Positions 13,010 to 23,672 of a stretch of DNA of 64,000 nucleotides are shown here, one piece after another. Position 1 is the first letter of the stretch; every line of letters begins with the position of its first letter. The notes under the pieces were generated by a model. The model was not told the DNA's origin, ran no database searches, and was given only the letters and a program-made list of their open reading frames with translations. Both the position numbers and the translations under genes were made by a program. Origin of the DNA: Tachypleus tridentatus (lineage: Eukaryota; Arthropoda; Merostomata; Xiphosura; Limulidae); the NCBI RefSeq assembly GCF_004210375.1, contig NC_134834.1:149267009-149331008 (forward strand). Reading direction: 5' to 3'.

Positions 13010-13510
13010 AGCATTTTCTAACCGCTGCGGTAGGTGAAGAGAAGAGTATGAAAGAGAAAAAATGTGATCAGAGGAACTAGCTGAAGTCACCACCATAGGA
13101 TCATTCTCTTTTGGAGAAGGTTTATCACAACATTGTGGTGGCAAGAATTGTAAACTGAAAATAGTCTCTACTGTAGACACTGGCGGGCGAAATGTGGGCC
13201 CTCACAATAGATACTTAACAGTTTTACGAGGGTTGTAACGTAAGCATATTTTATAGTGCAATGGTTGAGGAGAAGGATATTGACAAGATTAAACCTGATG
13301 GCGATGGCGAAAAATACAAACTTCTTGTTCAAGAAGATGGTCAGTGATGTCACTGCTTTTAAACAGAACATGAATCATATAGGCTGGACCTTGAACATGT
13401 TTAATTCTGATTGCACGATGAGTTTATAGCTTATTTTTCAGGAATTCCGGGATAACGTCTTCTTCACTGATGACGGAATCCACCTAAAGGACAACATACG
13501 AAAAGGAAAG
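13010..13510 (+). pseudogene. Possible decayed SGNH/GDSL-hydrolase-like coding fragment
   Basis: Plus-strand reading around 13260-13510 gives F-L-F-K-K-M-V-S-D-V, then a stop, then R-D-N-V-F-F-T-D-D-G-I-H-L-K-D-N. The D-D-G-I-H-L pattern resembles the catalytic Asp-x-x-His end of SGNH hydrolases. It is too short and broken to be sure. A SINE interrupts it at 13511. Confidence 0.25.
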
Positions 13511-13746
13511 GTTTGGTTTGTTTTGAATTTCGTGCAGTACTAGCTGTCCCTAATATAGCACTGTAAGACTAGAGGGAAAACAGCTAGTCATCACCACCCG
13601 CCACCAACTTTTGGGCTACTCTTTAACCAAAGAATAGTAGGATTGATCGTCATGTTATAACGCCCCCACGGCTGAAAGGGCGAGCATGTTTAGCGCGACC
13701 CTCGGATTACGAGTCGAGTGCCTTAACCATCTGGTCATGCTGGGAC
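13511..13746 (-). mobile_element. SINE family A with 12-bp target duplication
   Basis: Minus-strand copy, head at the right. CGAAAAGGAAAG is present at 13499-13510 and again at 13747-13758. It lacks part of the region upstream of the B box. Confidence 0.85.
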
Positions 13747-13758
13747 CGAAAAGGAAAG

Positions 13759-15480
13759 AGGTCGTGTAGGTGATGGTTGTTGTTTGATAGGGAGTTAAGT
13801 TGGGTGGTGGTTGGATTTATGTTCATCAGGCCCATTTGACAGCAAATGATGCCATAGAGACGAGTATTCAAACTTTGGATAGTGACTCCATTATATGAAG
13901 GGATAAATGTATGTACGTGCATCAGTTATGAGGCAATATTTAGCAAGTTCTTGGCGCAATGCTGTGTAAAACCAACGTTCCATTTGGAAAAAGAGAAACA
14001 CGAAAAATGATAAAGTTCTCCAAATGAGAATATATCTGAGAACAAACTGGTGTTGAAGGCAAATCGGCTGAAATGGTAGACGTAGTGGTGACAGAAACAT
14101 TAGCAGATATTGGTGAAACTGCAAGCGTAGAAGACAAAGACATACTGAGTCTATCAGCATTGAGGAGGAAAGAAGATTGCGAGAGTTTAGGGCGACTACT
14201 AGGCGAAAGGATAGCAACCTCAGACAACTTTGGGAGTTTCACCACAGGGAGAAGTCCACAGTACATGGAAATAAATACAGCACAATCAACAAACGAAGTT
14301 ACAAAAATACAAGAAAAATGAAACAATCGAAACTCACCAAAAATGGTCAGTAGAAAACATAACAATACCACATACAATCCTGAAGAGAGCCCAAAATCCA
14401 TACCATGAAATAAGATAACATTAAAATGCGTATAACGTTAGAGGATATATGCTACATGCATATGCTTTAACATCTTTTTACTCACCTTGTAATCCCATGT
14501 TTAATAAAGAATTTCTAGAGCATGCGGAATTTATACTACAAGTATATTATTGTAAATTATTAGCCGATCAAAATATTTAATACACTGAGAAATGCGTGTA
14601 AAGATTTCAGATAATTTCAAAATTCGTTATCAATGTCACAGAATAACTCATTTTGAGAATGATTCTTATAATTGCTTACGTAAAATAAAATATATTTACA
14701 GTTATTTCATCTAACTTACATACAATCTTGTATTCAGTCTTTGCTTGAATTTCTTTACCTATGTTAAATTTTCTTTCAGTGTAATTTGATTCTGTAGGGG
14801 TTTTAAAAGGATAAATAAATCAGAAAAATCATGCCATCCATTTCACCCTAGAGATTCCATGTACCCACAAATCAAACTATTTATCTTTGTCTTTTTTTTT
14901 TTTTTTGACAAATCACACCTTGTTATTTTATTATGACAATCACTATATTATTCAGTATGTTGGATAACATACTGGATCAAGTATTTCTTTATAAGATATA
15001 TCCACCATTTTGTCATCTGCTATAAAGTTACAACGTTCGTTTTTGAAGATCATTTTTTGAATTTGAAGTATGTTCTGAAAATTTTGGTGCCCATTTGATC
15101 TAAATTACAAGCTAAAGTGGTGTTAATTAATTAGAAATAATTAAAACAAGTCGAACTCTATCAATACTTTATACCTGAGCATGTGAAGATCTGGAAAATC
15201 AAGGAACAGAAAGTTAGAGGAAAATATAACCATCTTGATAGTATCGTGTAGAACTGCTATTGTTAAAGGTTAACCTAAAGATGTTGAGACTGAAATTAAA
15301 TTATATTACAAATTACCAAATTAATTTATATTTTTAATGTTTCAGCATTGCTTCACCAAATATATTTACTTTTATCATTTCTGTTTTTGTAGCTGGCTTT
15401 AATGACTAAAATATGTAGTAGAACGTGTATAAAACTTTACAGACAAATAAAAGAAACTAACTCAACTCTACTTTTCAGAT
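13759..15480. other. Non-coding or unrecognised sequence
   Basis: Open frames of 80-150 codons on both strands at 13.9-14.4 kb overlap each other and show no motif I know. The plus-strand one (14073-14321) is hydrophilic. They may belong to the same decayed element as the fragment at 13.0-13.5 kb. The rest is AT-rich. Confidence 0.35.
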
Positions 15481-15500
15481 CATTAATCAAATAAATCTTT

Positions 15501-16520
15501 ATGAAGATGGATGTATCTGAGGAGCACGTGAGGCATATAATGATGTATAAGTTTATAAAAGGCAATAATGGAGAAGAAACTATATAAAACATTTAAGGTG
15601 CTTATGGTGTGAAGTCTCTCAATGAAAGAAAATGTCAAAGGTGGTTTCAGAAGTTCAGATCAGGTGACTACAGCTTAAGTGATGCGCCACGTTCAGATCG
15701 TCCTGTTGAGTTCAATGATGACTTGCTGCTGGCTGCACTTGTGCTGTAACAGTTGAAAAACTAGCACAGAAGCTTAATTCAACCCCTTTAACAGTTCACC
15801 GTCATCTGCAACAGCTTGGAAAGGTGTCAAAACTTAGAAAATGTGTCCTCCTTGACTTGATAGAAGCAAACGTTAAAGCACGAGTGGACATTTGCACTTC
15901 ACTCTCGTGAACGTAACTCACTTATTTTGGACAGGTTAGTGACCGGAGATGAAAAATGGATATTTTATAAAAATGTTAAGCGCCGCAGACAATGACTCAG
16001 TGCAGGTGAACTGGTTAAAGCACAACACAAAATGGATTTCCACCCTAGGAAAGTGTTGTTAAGCGTTTGGTGGGATATTGTTGGTATGATCTACTTTGAG
16101 TTGTTGCCACACAGTGTAACGATTACATCAGACTTCTATTGTCAGCGGTTAGAGCACTCGAATGTTGCACTGAAAGAAAAGAGACCTGCTTTGATCAGTC
16201 GTAAAGGTGTTGTGTCACACCAGGATAATGCACGGTACCATACAGCAAGAATCACATCTGCAAAGATTGAAGAGCTAGATTAGAAAAAACTCCCACATCC
16301 TTCGTATTCTCCAGACCTTGCCCCATATGATTATCATCTATTCCGAAGTTTGCAGAACTATCTTGACGGGAAAGAGCTTAGAACACATTAAAATGTCAAA
16401 ACTACCATCTCTACATTCTTTTCCTCAAACAACCATGAATTTTAGAGAAGTAACATTTAGAAGCTTGTGAATCATTGGAAGGAAATAATTAATAATAATG
16501 GAACATACATTATTGATTAA
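15501..16520 (+). pseudogene. Mariner-family transposase, decayed
   Basis: DDE transposase of the mariner type. From the ATG: M-K-M-D-V-S-E-E-H-V-R-H-I, R-W-F-Q-K-F-R-S-G-D, T-G-D-E-K-W-I-F-Y (first Asp), V-S-H-Q-D-N-A-R-Y-H-T-A (second Asp), P-S-Y-S-P-D-L-A-P-Y-D-Y-H (third Asp, DD34D type). The length fits a full mariner transposase of about 345 codons. Several stops and at least one frameshift make it inactive. I did not find convincing terminal repeats. Confidence 0.85.
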
Positions 16521-17090
16521 ATAACATTAAAAGCGTTTGAAATCATTTATCTTTTTCACTTATCTTAAATGTTTTAGGTTACAATATAGATATAACAGGG
16601 AACTAATTGTTTTTTAATTTAAACATTGAATAATTATAAACGGCCTGGTATATTGTAGAAATAACATAGTTAAGATTTAATTATTTATTGTAAGTTAACG
16701 ATGTGTTACTAAAAGTAAGAGGCCTCCCCACACGTATAAGCAACATAAAAATATTTAGTTTGATCAAAAAGTAAAACATAGAACTTTTAAAACAACCCTT
16801 GATTTAATATCACATATGACAAGCAACCCAAAACAATGTGCCTAGAAATTGGACCAGAATAATATACACAATCCTATCCAATAAAGAAAATCTACTTGAT
16901 GTAGAAGGTCCATAACAGAAATAACGAATAATCCAGGGATAAAAATATTATCTCTGAGAAAAAAAAAAGGGTAAATGTTTATTCTGTCGAAGTTTACAAA
17001 ATTATATCTGGATCGATGGGACAAAAACCTTTAATTCTCCGTTGAATTATAGTGATGTGTTGAAGATTTAGAAAAGGCAGACTAGACTAT
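16521..17090. other. Non-coding sequence
   Basis: AT-rich, with nothing recognised. It may include the unrecognised 3' end of the mariner element. Confidence 0.35.
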
Positions 17091-17368
17091 AGGGCCGAGC
17101 ATGGTCATGTGGTTAAGGCACTCGACTCGTAATCCGAGAGACGCAGATTCGAATTCGCGTCACACCAAACATGCTCACTCTTTCAGCCGTGAGGGCGTTA
17201 TAATGTTTCAGTAAATCCCACTATTCGTTGGTAAAAGAGTAGCCCAAGAGTTGGCGGTGGGTGGTGATGACTAGCTGCCTTCTCTATAGTCTTACACTGC
17301 TAAATTAGAGACGTCTAACGCAGATAGCCCTCGTGTAGCTTTGCATGAAATTCGAAACAAACCAAACT
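17091..17368 (+). mobile_element. Full-length SINE family A
   Basis: Starts at GGGCCGAGCATGGTCATGTGG, with B box GATTCGAATTC and tail TAGCTTTGCATGAAATTCG then A-rich sequence. Confidence 0.83.
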
Positions 17369-17774
17369 TAGGTTTGATTAAAATTTTATTCACAAAACAA
17401 CTTTCCAGTATTGTTGAAAAAAACAATGTGTGAACTTTGAACTTTGTGTCTATGAAAACGAATGTGTCTGCTATAATATTTAGTCATGTTTAAAATAAGT
17501 TATATTGACATAGCGATTGTGTATTTAACCTTTGACTTTGTTACAATATTTGGGGTTTTCGTTCTTGGTGCATAAACTGCGTAGAACCTAAGCCCGCGAG
17601 AAATATCTAGCCAAATTAAAAATGGGATACAAGTACTTGTGCTGTCATCTTCTGGTTTAATCAGTTGTGATTAAATAAATACTTTTCGATTAACCCTCAA
17701 AAATCCCAAACTAATGACACTCAAACAATCTGGTATAAGATGTTAATAATCAAAAAATTCTCTTCAGACCTTTC

Positions 17775-17985
17775 TGATGCTAGAAGACCAAGCGTGGTGG
17801 ACTCTGAACCCAAAGGTCTATGGCTCGTTGTCATATAGGCGCATTTATAAGAGTGACAATTAAATTCTAATATTCGTTTAGAATAGTTCAAGAGTGGGCG
17901 GTGGGTGCTGCTGACATAGTTCCCTCCTCTCGAGTATATCAGTTGAGCATTAGGAGTGGTTAGTGCAGACAGCCCTTATGTAGTT
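17775..17985 (+). mobile_element. SINE-like repeat (family D)
   Basis: The body includes GGGCGGTGGGTGCTGCTGAC and a tail with AGACAGCCCTTATGTAG. It shares the tail module of family A but has a different head. Diverged. Confidence 0.45.
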
Positions 17986-17987
17986 TG

Positions 17988-18108
17988 TCTGTTGTTAAAT
18001 CCAAAACTACACAAAGGGCTATCTGTGATGTGCCCACCATAGGTATCGAAACCCAATTTCTAGAGTTACAAGTCCATATACTTACCGCTGTGCTACAGGA
18101 GGGCTCCT
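17988..18108 (-). mobile_element. SINE family C
   Basis: Reversed copy with CACAAAGGGCTATCTGTG, a B-box-like GGTATCGAAACCC complement and the head CGCTGTGCTACAGGAGGG at its right end. Confidence 0.6.
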
Positions 18109-18311
18109 TATGTAACATTTTACGAATATTACAAACAAACAAACGGTGTATGATTCAAGAGTTTGGTTTTACGTTATATTCGTATATTAAAAAACAAACA
18201 AAAAAACAACCCAACTCTCAAAGGAAAGTTTTAAACTTCTAGGTAAACGTATAAATACCTACTTTAAAAGCAACAGAGACGCCATGAGAAGTAACGTGGT
18301 TTTTACCCAGG

Positions 18312-18452
18312 GTCTGTTTGTTTGTTTTTGGAATTTCGCGCAAACCTAGAGGAGGGTTATCTTTTCTAGTCATTCCTAATTTAGCAATGTAAGACTTGAA
18401 GGAAGGCATGTAGTCATCACCAATCCCCGACAACTCTTGGGCTATTATTTTA
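18312..18452 (-). mobile_element. SINE family A, tail half only
   Basis: Reversed 3' half, from the T-rich tail through GGAATTTCGCGCAAA to CAACTCTTGGGCTA. The tRNA head is missing (5' truncated). Confidence 0.72.
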
Positions 18453-19921
18453 AAAGTTCTCTCCTTACAACAAGAGAACTACTTTCTTTAGGACCGCACG
18501 TGAGAGTTTGACTATATCTTTATTGATGTAATTTTTAATTGTACTCCTGAGAAACTGGAGTGCTTAAAAAAATTTTATTTTCAATAAACACAACCACTTT
18601 TAATATGCATATAAAAACGTTACAATTTATATCAGTAAAAGTTATAGAAATTTTAAGCTCTGTATATTGAATCATTTTGATGGAATGAGTTGTGTATGAC
18701 TAAAGAACACACTTCTCGGAAAAAATTGTTTTTAAGGGAAAATTCTCACTTTTTAACTTTGTTTTTCAATGAGGTATGAACACTATAGTTAGTAATGGCT
18801 AGTGGCTAGTACAAACAACTTCCGTGGCGTTTCTGTTAGTATCAATAAAGATTAAGATAGGTTTTTAATCTACCCTCTTCTCGTGAGCCCAGCGATGCTG
18901 ATAGTGAAAGTCTATGGAGCATCTCAAGTTCTCTCCCTTAACCAGTGGTATTGTGGGTAGTAGGGCAAGACAAAAAAAATCTAATAACCGTTTAGAGGTG
19001 TTACATACACCATTGGAAAGTTTGGCATTTGCTTTAACCAAATATGCAATCCATATGATGATAATTTCGTTAAGTCAAGAGTTAGAAGTTATCAAACTGA
19101 TATAGGATTTTGAAATGGCCACATCACCATACTAGAAACAGTCACCTACGAATTGGTCATATTCTTTGTGGTTCTTCACATCAAATTATGCAACTTTTCA
19201 TTATTGGAATTTGAGGCTGGAGACCTTGTTCTTGACCTTTTGACCTTGAGATTGGAATGACACTTTCCAATAATAAACCTTTATTTGAGCATGCTGCCAG
19301 TGGCATGTTTAGATATGGGCTATAGGGGGTTCAGCCCTTGGGCTTATGGTCTTATTGGGGGCCCATTGATAATTTTATTCTATGTAAAATTACCTGGGAT
19401 GTAGGGCCCACAAAATTATTAGCCTCTGGGCCCGCACAACCTTAAATCCACCACTGGTACCGCATCACACATAATGGTTTGATCGGTATATTTGCCACAA
19501 CAAGAGATGTCAGGTTGCAAGTTGAATATCTCGGAACCTTAAACGAGAAGATAGTGGCGACCGATGACAGCAGGCCGAAGTTCCGGCCACGGTCAGCGGG
19601 CCTTGAAGCTGCCTGCTAAAGACCTACTGGATTCTGGTCTGAAAAACAGATGGAAGGGTCAGGTAGTGGACCCGTAGGTTACACAACAAAAAGTATCGTC
19701 CGTAACTACTGCTGTTGTGGCCAATCATAGCTGGGTCAAGCATTGTCCAGTTTTAAAACTGTAATCATCACATCTTATTGTATGGTACATTCTCTTTAAG
19801 TCTCTCCTGAATTGATTAAATCCTGAAATGTTTAGGTCTGAGTCCTGCCACAATACCAAAACTTTGTAAACAGCTGTTAGCCCCAACTGTTGTCTAGGAA
19901 GCCATTTCCTTTTACGTCACA
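18453..19921. other. Unique-looking sequence with a possible hAT-type MITE
   Basis: About 19291-19456 is bounded by CAGTGGCATGTTTA and, in reverse complement, CAGTGGTGGATTTA. It contains GGGGGCCCATTG and GGGCCCACAAAA, like a non-autonomous hAT element. No 8-bp target duplication could be seen, so the call is weak. The rest shows nothing. Confidence 0.3.
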
Positions 19922-19933
19922 GTGTATTGAAAT

Positions 19934-20171
19934 TGTTTTGAATTTCGCGCAAAGCTACTCGAGGGCTATCTGCGCTAGCCGTTCCTAATTTAGCAGTGTA
20001 AGACGAGAGGGAATGCAGCTAGTCATCACCACCCACTGCCAACTTGTGGGCTACTCTTTTCTCGTCACGTTATAACGCCCCCATGTAAGCATGTTTGGTG
20101 CGACGGGGATGCGAACCCGCGACCTACAGTTTACGAGTCGTACGCCTTAACCCACCTGGCCATGCAAGGCC
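19934..20171 (-). mobile_element. SINE family A with 12-bp target duplication
   Basis: Reversed copy. GTGTATTGAAAT flanks it at 19922-19933 and 20172-20183. About 30 bases of the core are missing. Confidence 0.87.
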
Positions 20172-20274
20172 GTGTATTGAAATAATTAAAGATTAGCATT
20201 TGATTATAACATCACACACTTGTACGATTCACAATAATTGGAGTAAATATTTTAACTTTTGTTTCTTTTTAATG

Positions 20275-21120
20275 CAACAATATGAAACTACTGATACTAA
20301 GGCAGGCCTATACAATGCAACAAAGCAAGCCTAGCAGCGTCACATTGAGCCTTTAATACAATAATAGGAAATTATCTGTGCTATACCAAGCCTATTCGAT
20401 GTATCAATGTCATATAATAGTTGTACAAAACCAATACTATGGGATGGATGACCAATAATATGACACATAAAACAGCTAAAGGGTTTAATTTTAAATAAAT
20501 ACGTGGATAATGAGGAGAAAATTTGTGGTTGTTTGATAAAGTAAAAAACAACAAACAATGAAACTGTATTATAATATATATTAAATTTTATTACATCGGA
20601 CAAGCAATGCATATTTATACGATACCTTGATCGAAAACGTTATTCATATGTGTATTACAATACAAGGAAATTTTTAATGTATACCAAGTATATTTTACCA
20701 GATTCTAGAACTGAAATTACTCATGAATAGTAATAAAGTATAATAATATAGAGATGAAACAATAAAAATACAGACATTTAGAAAATCTCTGTTACAACAT
20801 TCATAACCGATACTAAAAACACAGATTTGTTTCTATGCGTCAATGTTAAAAATGAACAATGCTAAGACAGGCCTATTTAATGCGACAATACAAAACTACT
20901 GATACTAAGGCAGGGCAATTTAATGGAACAATGTGAAACTACTCATACGAATACAGGCGTATTTAATACAACAATGTGAAACTACTAATATCAAGGCAAG
21001 CCTATTTAATACAACAATAGGAAATTATCTGTATCGTACCAGACCTATTCAATGTATCAATATCATATAACAAAACTAATACTATGAGATGGATGACCAA
21101 TAATATGGCATACAAAACAT
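20275..21120. repeat. Diverged direct repeats (about 60-bp motif and 130-bp blocks)
   Basis: A motif with ACTACTGATACTAAGGCAGG and TTTAATGCAACAATGTGAAA recurs several times. Larger blocks at 20340-20470 and 20990-21120 are direct duplicates, both with GGATGGATGACCAATAATATG. Confidence 0.6.
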
Positions 21121-21399
21121 TTTGTGTCATGTTACTTTTTGATAAGCTTTCCTGGTGGGATTGTTGCATAACCTATTTTGAGAGTTCAAATCGTCTAACT
21201 GCGTTTCGTTTACATTTATACATTTTCATCAAATGTCTGTATGTAGAGAGGTGGGGTGGCAACATGAAATACCGTTTTAATGTCGTCCATTATCCAATCT
21301 TAGATTATTCTCAGATACGCCTGTTACGCGCTTCAGTAACTCCCTCCCTCCTACACACAATTAATGAAAACTGGAGCCGGGACTATGATAAGGATTATT

Positions 21400-21505
21400 T
21401 TTGTTAGAGCAAAGCCACTTTGGGATATCTGCAATGTCCACTGTGGGATATCAAACATCCGTATTTTAGCAACGTAATTACACAAACTTGCCGTTGTCTC
21501 ACCAT
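21400..21505 (-). mobile_element. SINE family B
   Basis: The reversed copy starts TTTTGTTAGAGCAAAGCCAC and ends in TGCCGTTGTCTCACCATGG. The head resembles the tRNA-like block of the copies at 60.6-61.0 kb. Confidence 0.5.
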
Positions 21506-21889
21506 GGTACAAATTGTGATAAAACATTCTAAAATGATAAATATATTATGAATTCTCGAAGATGGTGGAAATATACTGAAGAATGAAACCGTCGTAGGTA
21601 AAGAACCAGCTCGAGATTAACGATTCCGAATGATGCTTTCTGAATTAAGATTGCTACATTTGCAAAATAAAAATGTAAGAACGCCTTGGAACTATACGTC
21701 AAATGATAAGGATATAGCCCGAAAACTATAGTAACTCTGTGGTGTCCTCCATCTTGGGGACAACATTATAGAAACTTCTTGTTAAAGATTTGCCATGGTA
21801 GACAACGGAGTCGTAAGGATGTGTAATGCTTTACGTAGTTCGTTATGATTGACACTAGGTGGAGCTTGTGTCAAACGCGGAAATGAAAT

Positions 21890-22062
21890 ACTTAGAACTT
21901 GTGAGAGAAAGGAATGAAGAAAATGTTATAATATGTGAACTACACTACACCTACCATATATATACCAGTGTTGAAATAACCTTTCGTTCAATACCAGGGC
22001 TTAACACGCCTGCTGGAATACGACAGACACAGTAGTGGTCTTGGCGCTATTTGTATCAAAGG
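21890..22062 (+). repeat. Uncharacterised dispersed repeat
   Basis: AGAACTTGTGAGAGAAAGG, AATATGTGAACTACACTAC, TTTCGTTCAATACCAGGGC, GCCTGCTGGAATACGACAG, AGTAGTGGTC. Intergenic copy, 3' of the neprilysin-like gene. Confidence 0.55.
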
Positions 22063-22187
22063 TTGGGAAGCACTTGTAGATATATTTAATATATTATAGA
22101 AGATGTCTTGTATCAGAACACTTAATCTATGAAAACCCCACCAGAGGGATATACAGAAGCAGCAAAATACTCTTTTGGAGTAAACCT

Positions 22188-22468
22188 GTTTTTTTTTTTT
22201 TAATTTTGCGCAAAGCGATACTAGGGCTATCTGCGCTAACCGTTCCTACTTTAGCACTGCAAGACTAGAGGGAAGACAGCTAGTTATTACCACCCACCGC
22301 AAACTCTTAGGCTATGTTTTTACCAATGAATAGTGGGATTGACCGTCAAATTATAACGCCTCCACGGCTGAAAGGACAATCATGTTTGATGTGACGGGGA
22401 TTCGAAACCTGACCCTCAGATTACGAGTCGAGCGCCCTAACCACCTGACCATGCCGGGCCCCTTTTTA
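22188..22468 (-). mobile_element. Full-length SINE family A
   Basis: Reversed. A poly-T run and TTTTGCGCAAAGCG at the left, CCATGCCGGGCC at the right. The 10-bp GAGTAAACCT is duplicated at 22178-22187 and 22469-22478. Confidence 0.87.
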
Positions 22469-22524
22469 GAGTAAACCTTTGAGACTAATCACTCAAGTGT
22501 TGGAACTTTCCACATATACTCATA

Positions 22525-22674
22525 AGGCCCGGCATGGCCAAGCGTGTTAAGGTGTGCGACTCGTAATCTGAGGGTCGCGGATTCGCATCTCCGTCGCGCC
22601 AAACATGCTAAATTAGGGACGGCTAGCACAGATAGCCCTCAAGTAGCTTTGTGCGAATTTCAAAAAAACAAACA
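22525..22674 (+). mobile_element. SINE family A with internal deletion
   Basis: A complete head (GGCCCGGCATGGCCAAGCG, B box) is joined directly to the last 65 bases of the tail. The central 120 or so bases are missing between CCAAACATGCT and AAATTAGGG. Confidence 0.85.
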
Positions 22675-23027
22675 CACTCATAAACTGTTGACTGCTTTGA
22701 TACACATGTTCGGCTACTAACATTTAATTGTTTTATATAATGCATCACTAATTATTTATTTCATTAAAACTTCCCCCCAAAAATTAGTTCTTTTTATTTA
22801 TCAATTCACGGTATTATGGTTAATATTCTTTCCTTCATATTTTGAACAGCAAGTAAAATAATATTGTTACATATTGCTGACTTTAACAAAACGCTAAGAA
22901 ATTATGAACTGTTTTACAAACAAATTCTGATATTTTAGGCTACAGTGATAGTACTTCCTATCCAATGTACAAAAAACACTTCAATTATTATTTTAACAAA
23001 TGGCTTATATAAACATTGTGTGTGTGT

Positions 23028-23115
23028 TTGTGTGTTTTTCTTATAGCAAAGCCACATCGGGCTATCTGCTTAGCCCACCGTAGGGAATCGAACCCCTGAT
23101 TTTAGCGTTGTTATA
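23028..23115 (-). mobile_element. SINE family B fragment
   Basis: Reversed: TTTTTCTTATAGCAAAGCC, then GGAATCGAACCCC, the complement of a tRNA B box. Confidence 0.55.
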
Positions 23116-23474
23116 AACATTGTTAAGACATGTACTGTGTTTGTTGTTTTCTAGCCGGCCTGATGAGTTCTGGATTGAGTGAAACGTGTCGTCGGCAATG
23201 AATACAGTTCACATAATGTAGTTGGAATGCTATTATTATGTACTCTTTTAATTTTAAAATTCTTTAGAGGACTAGATAAAAATGTAACAGGTGTAACAGT
23301 AATATATAATTAACGTCAAACACTTATTTTTGGCGAATCATGAAGTGTTTTAGGCTTTAAAACTAATGAAATTTCACCAATATCATCATTAGATACTTTA
23401 GAATTAAATGTAGATTGTGCTAGAAATTCAGCATGTGTGTTTTTGGTCTTTCTTTGATTCTCTTATTAAGACAT

Positions 23475-23480
23475 TTTATT
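23475..23480 (-). terminator. Candidate poly(A) signal of the neprilysin-like gene
   Basis: AATAAA on the minus strand, about 93 bases after the stop codon. In AT-rich DNA this hexamer is common, so the site is only a candidate. Confidence 0.35.
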
Positions 23481-23572
23481 TTCTCACGTGTATATCTTTT
23501 TTTTTTCAATACATTAATTAAATTACAGACACAACACTGGCTTCTCATCGTTTTCCGACTGGTCAAGAAAAG

Positions 23573-23672
23573 TCACCAAACCTCACACTTCTTTCGGGGA
23601 TTCATCGGGCTACCGGGTGGACAGTGGTAAACCTCGCTGAATTCCTTCAAGTTCGACAACGTGCCCACGACT
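23573..23672 (-). CDS. Neprilysin-like exon 20 (C-terminus, stop)
   Basis: 32 codons and [25 protein letters not shown] then K-K-C-E-V-W. The M13 C-terminus is C-x-V-W, matching. The acceptor is GTGCATCAG. Confidence 0.92.

Noticed and set aside
13891..14401. Minus-strand open frames of 108 and 153 codons
   Set aside because: They overlap each other and a plus-strand frame, with no domain, no splice support and no family I recognise.
17091..17165. tRNA gene
   Set aside because: The A- and B-box-like parts are the head of SINE family A, which recurs more than 20 times with a non-tRNA core and tail.
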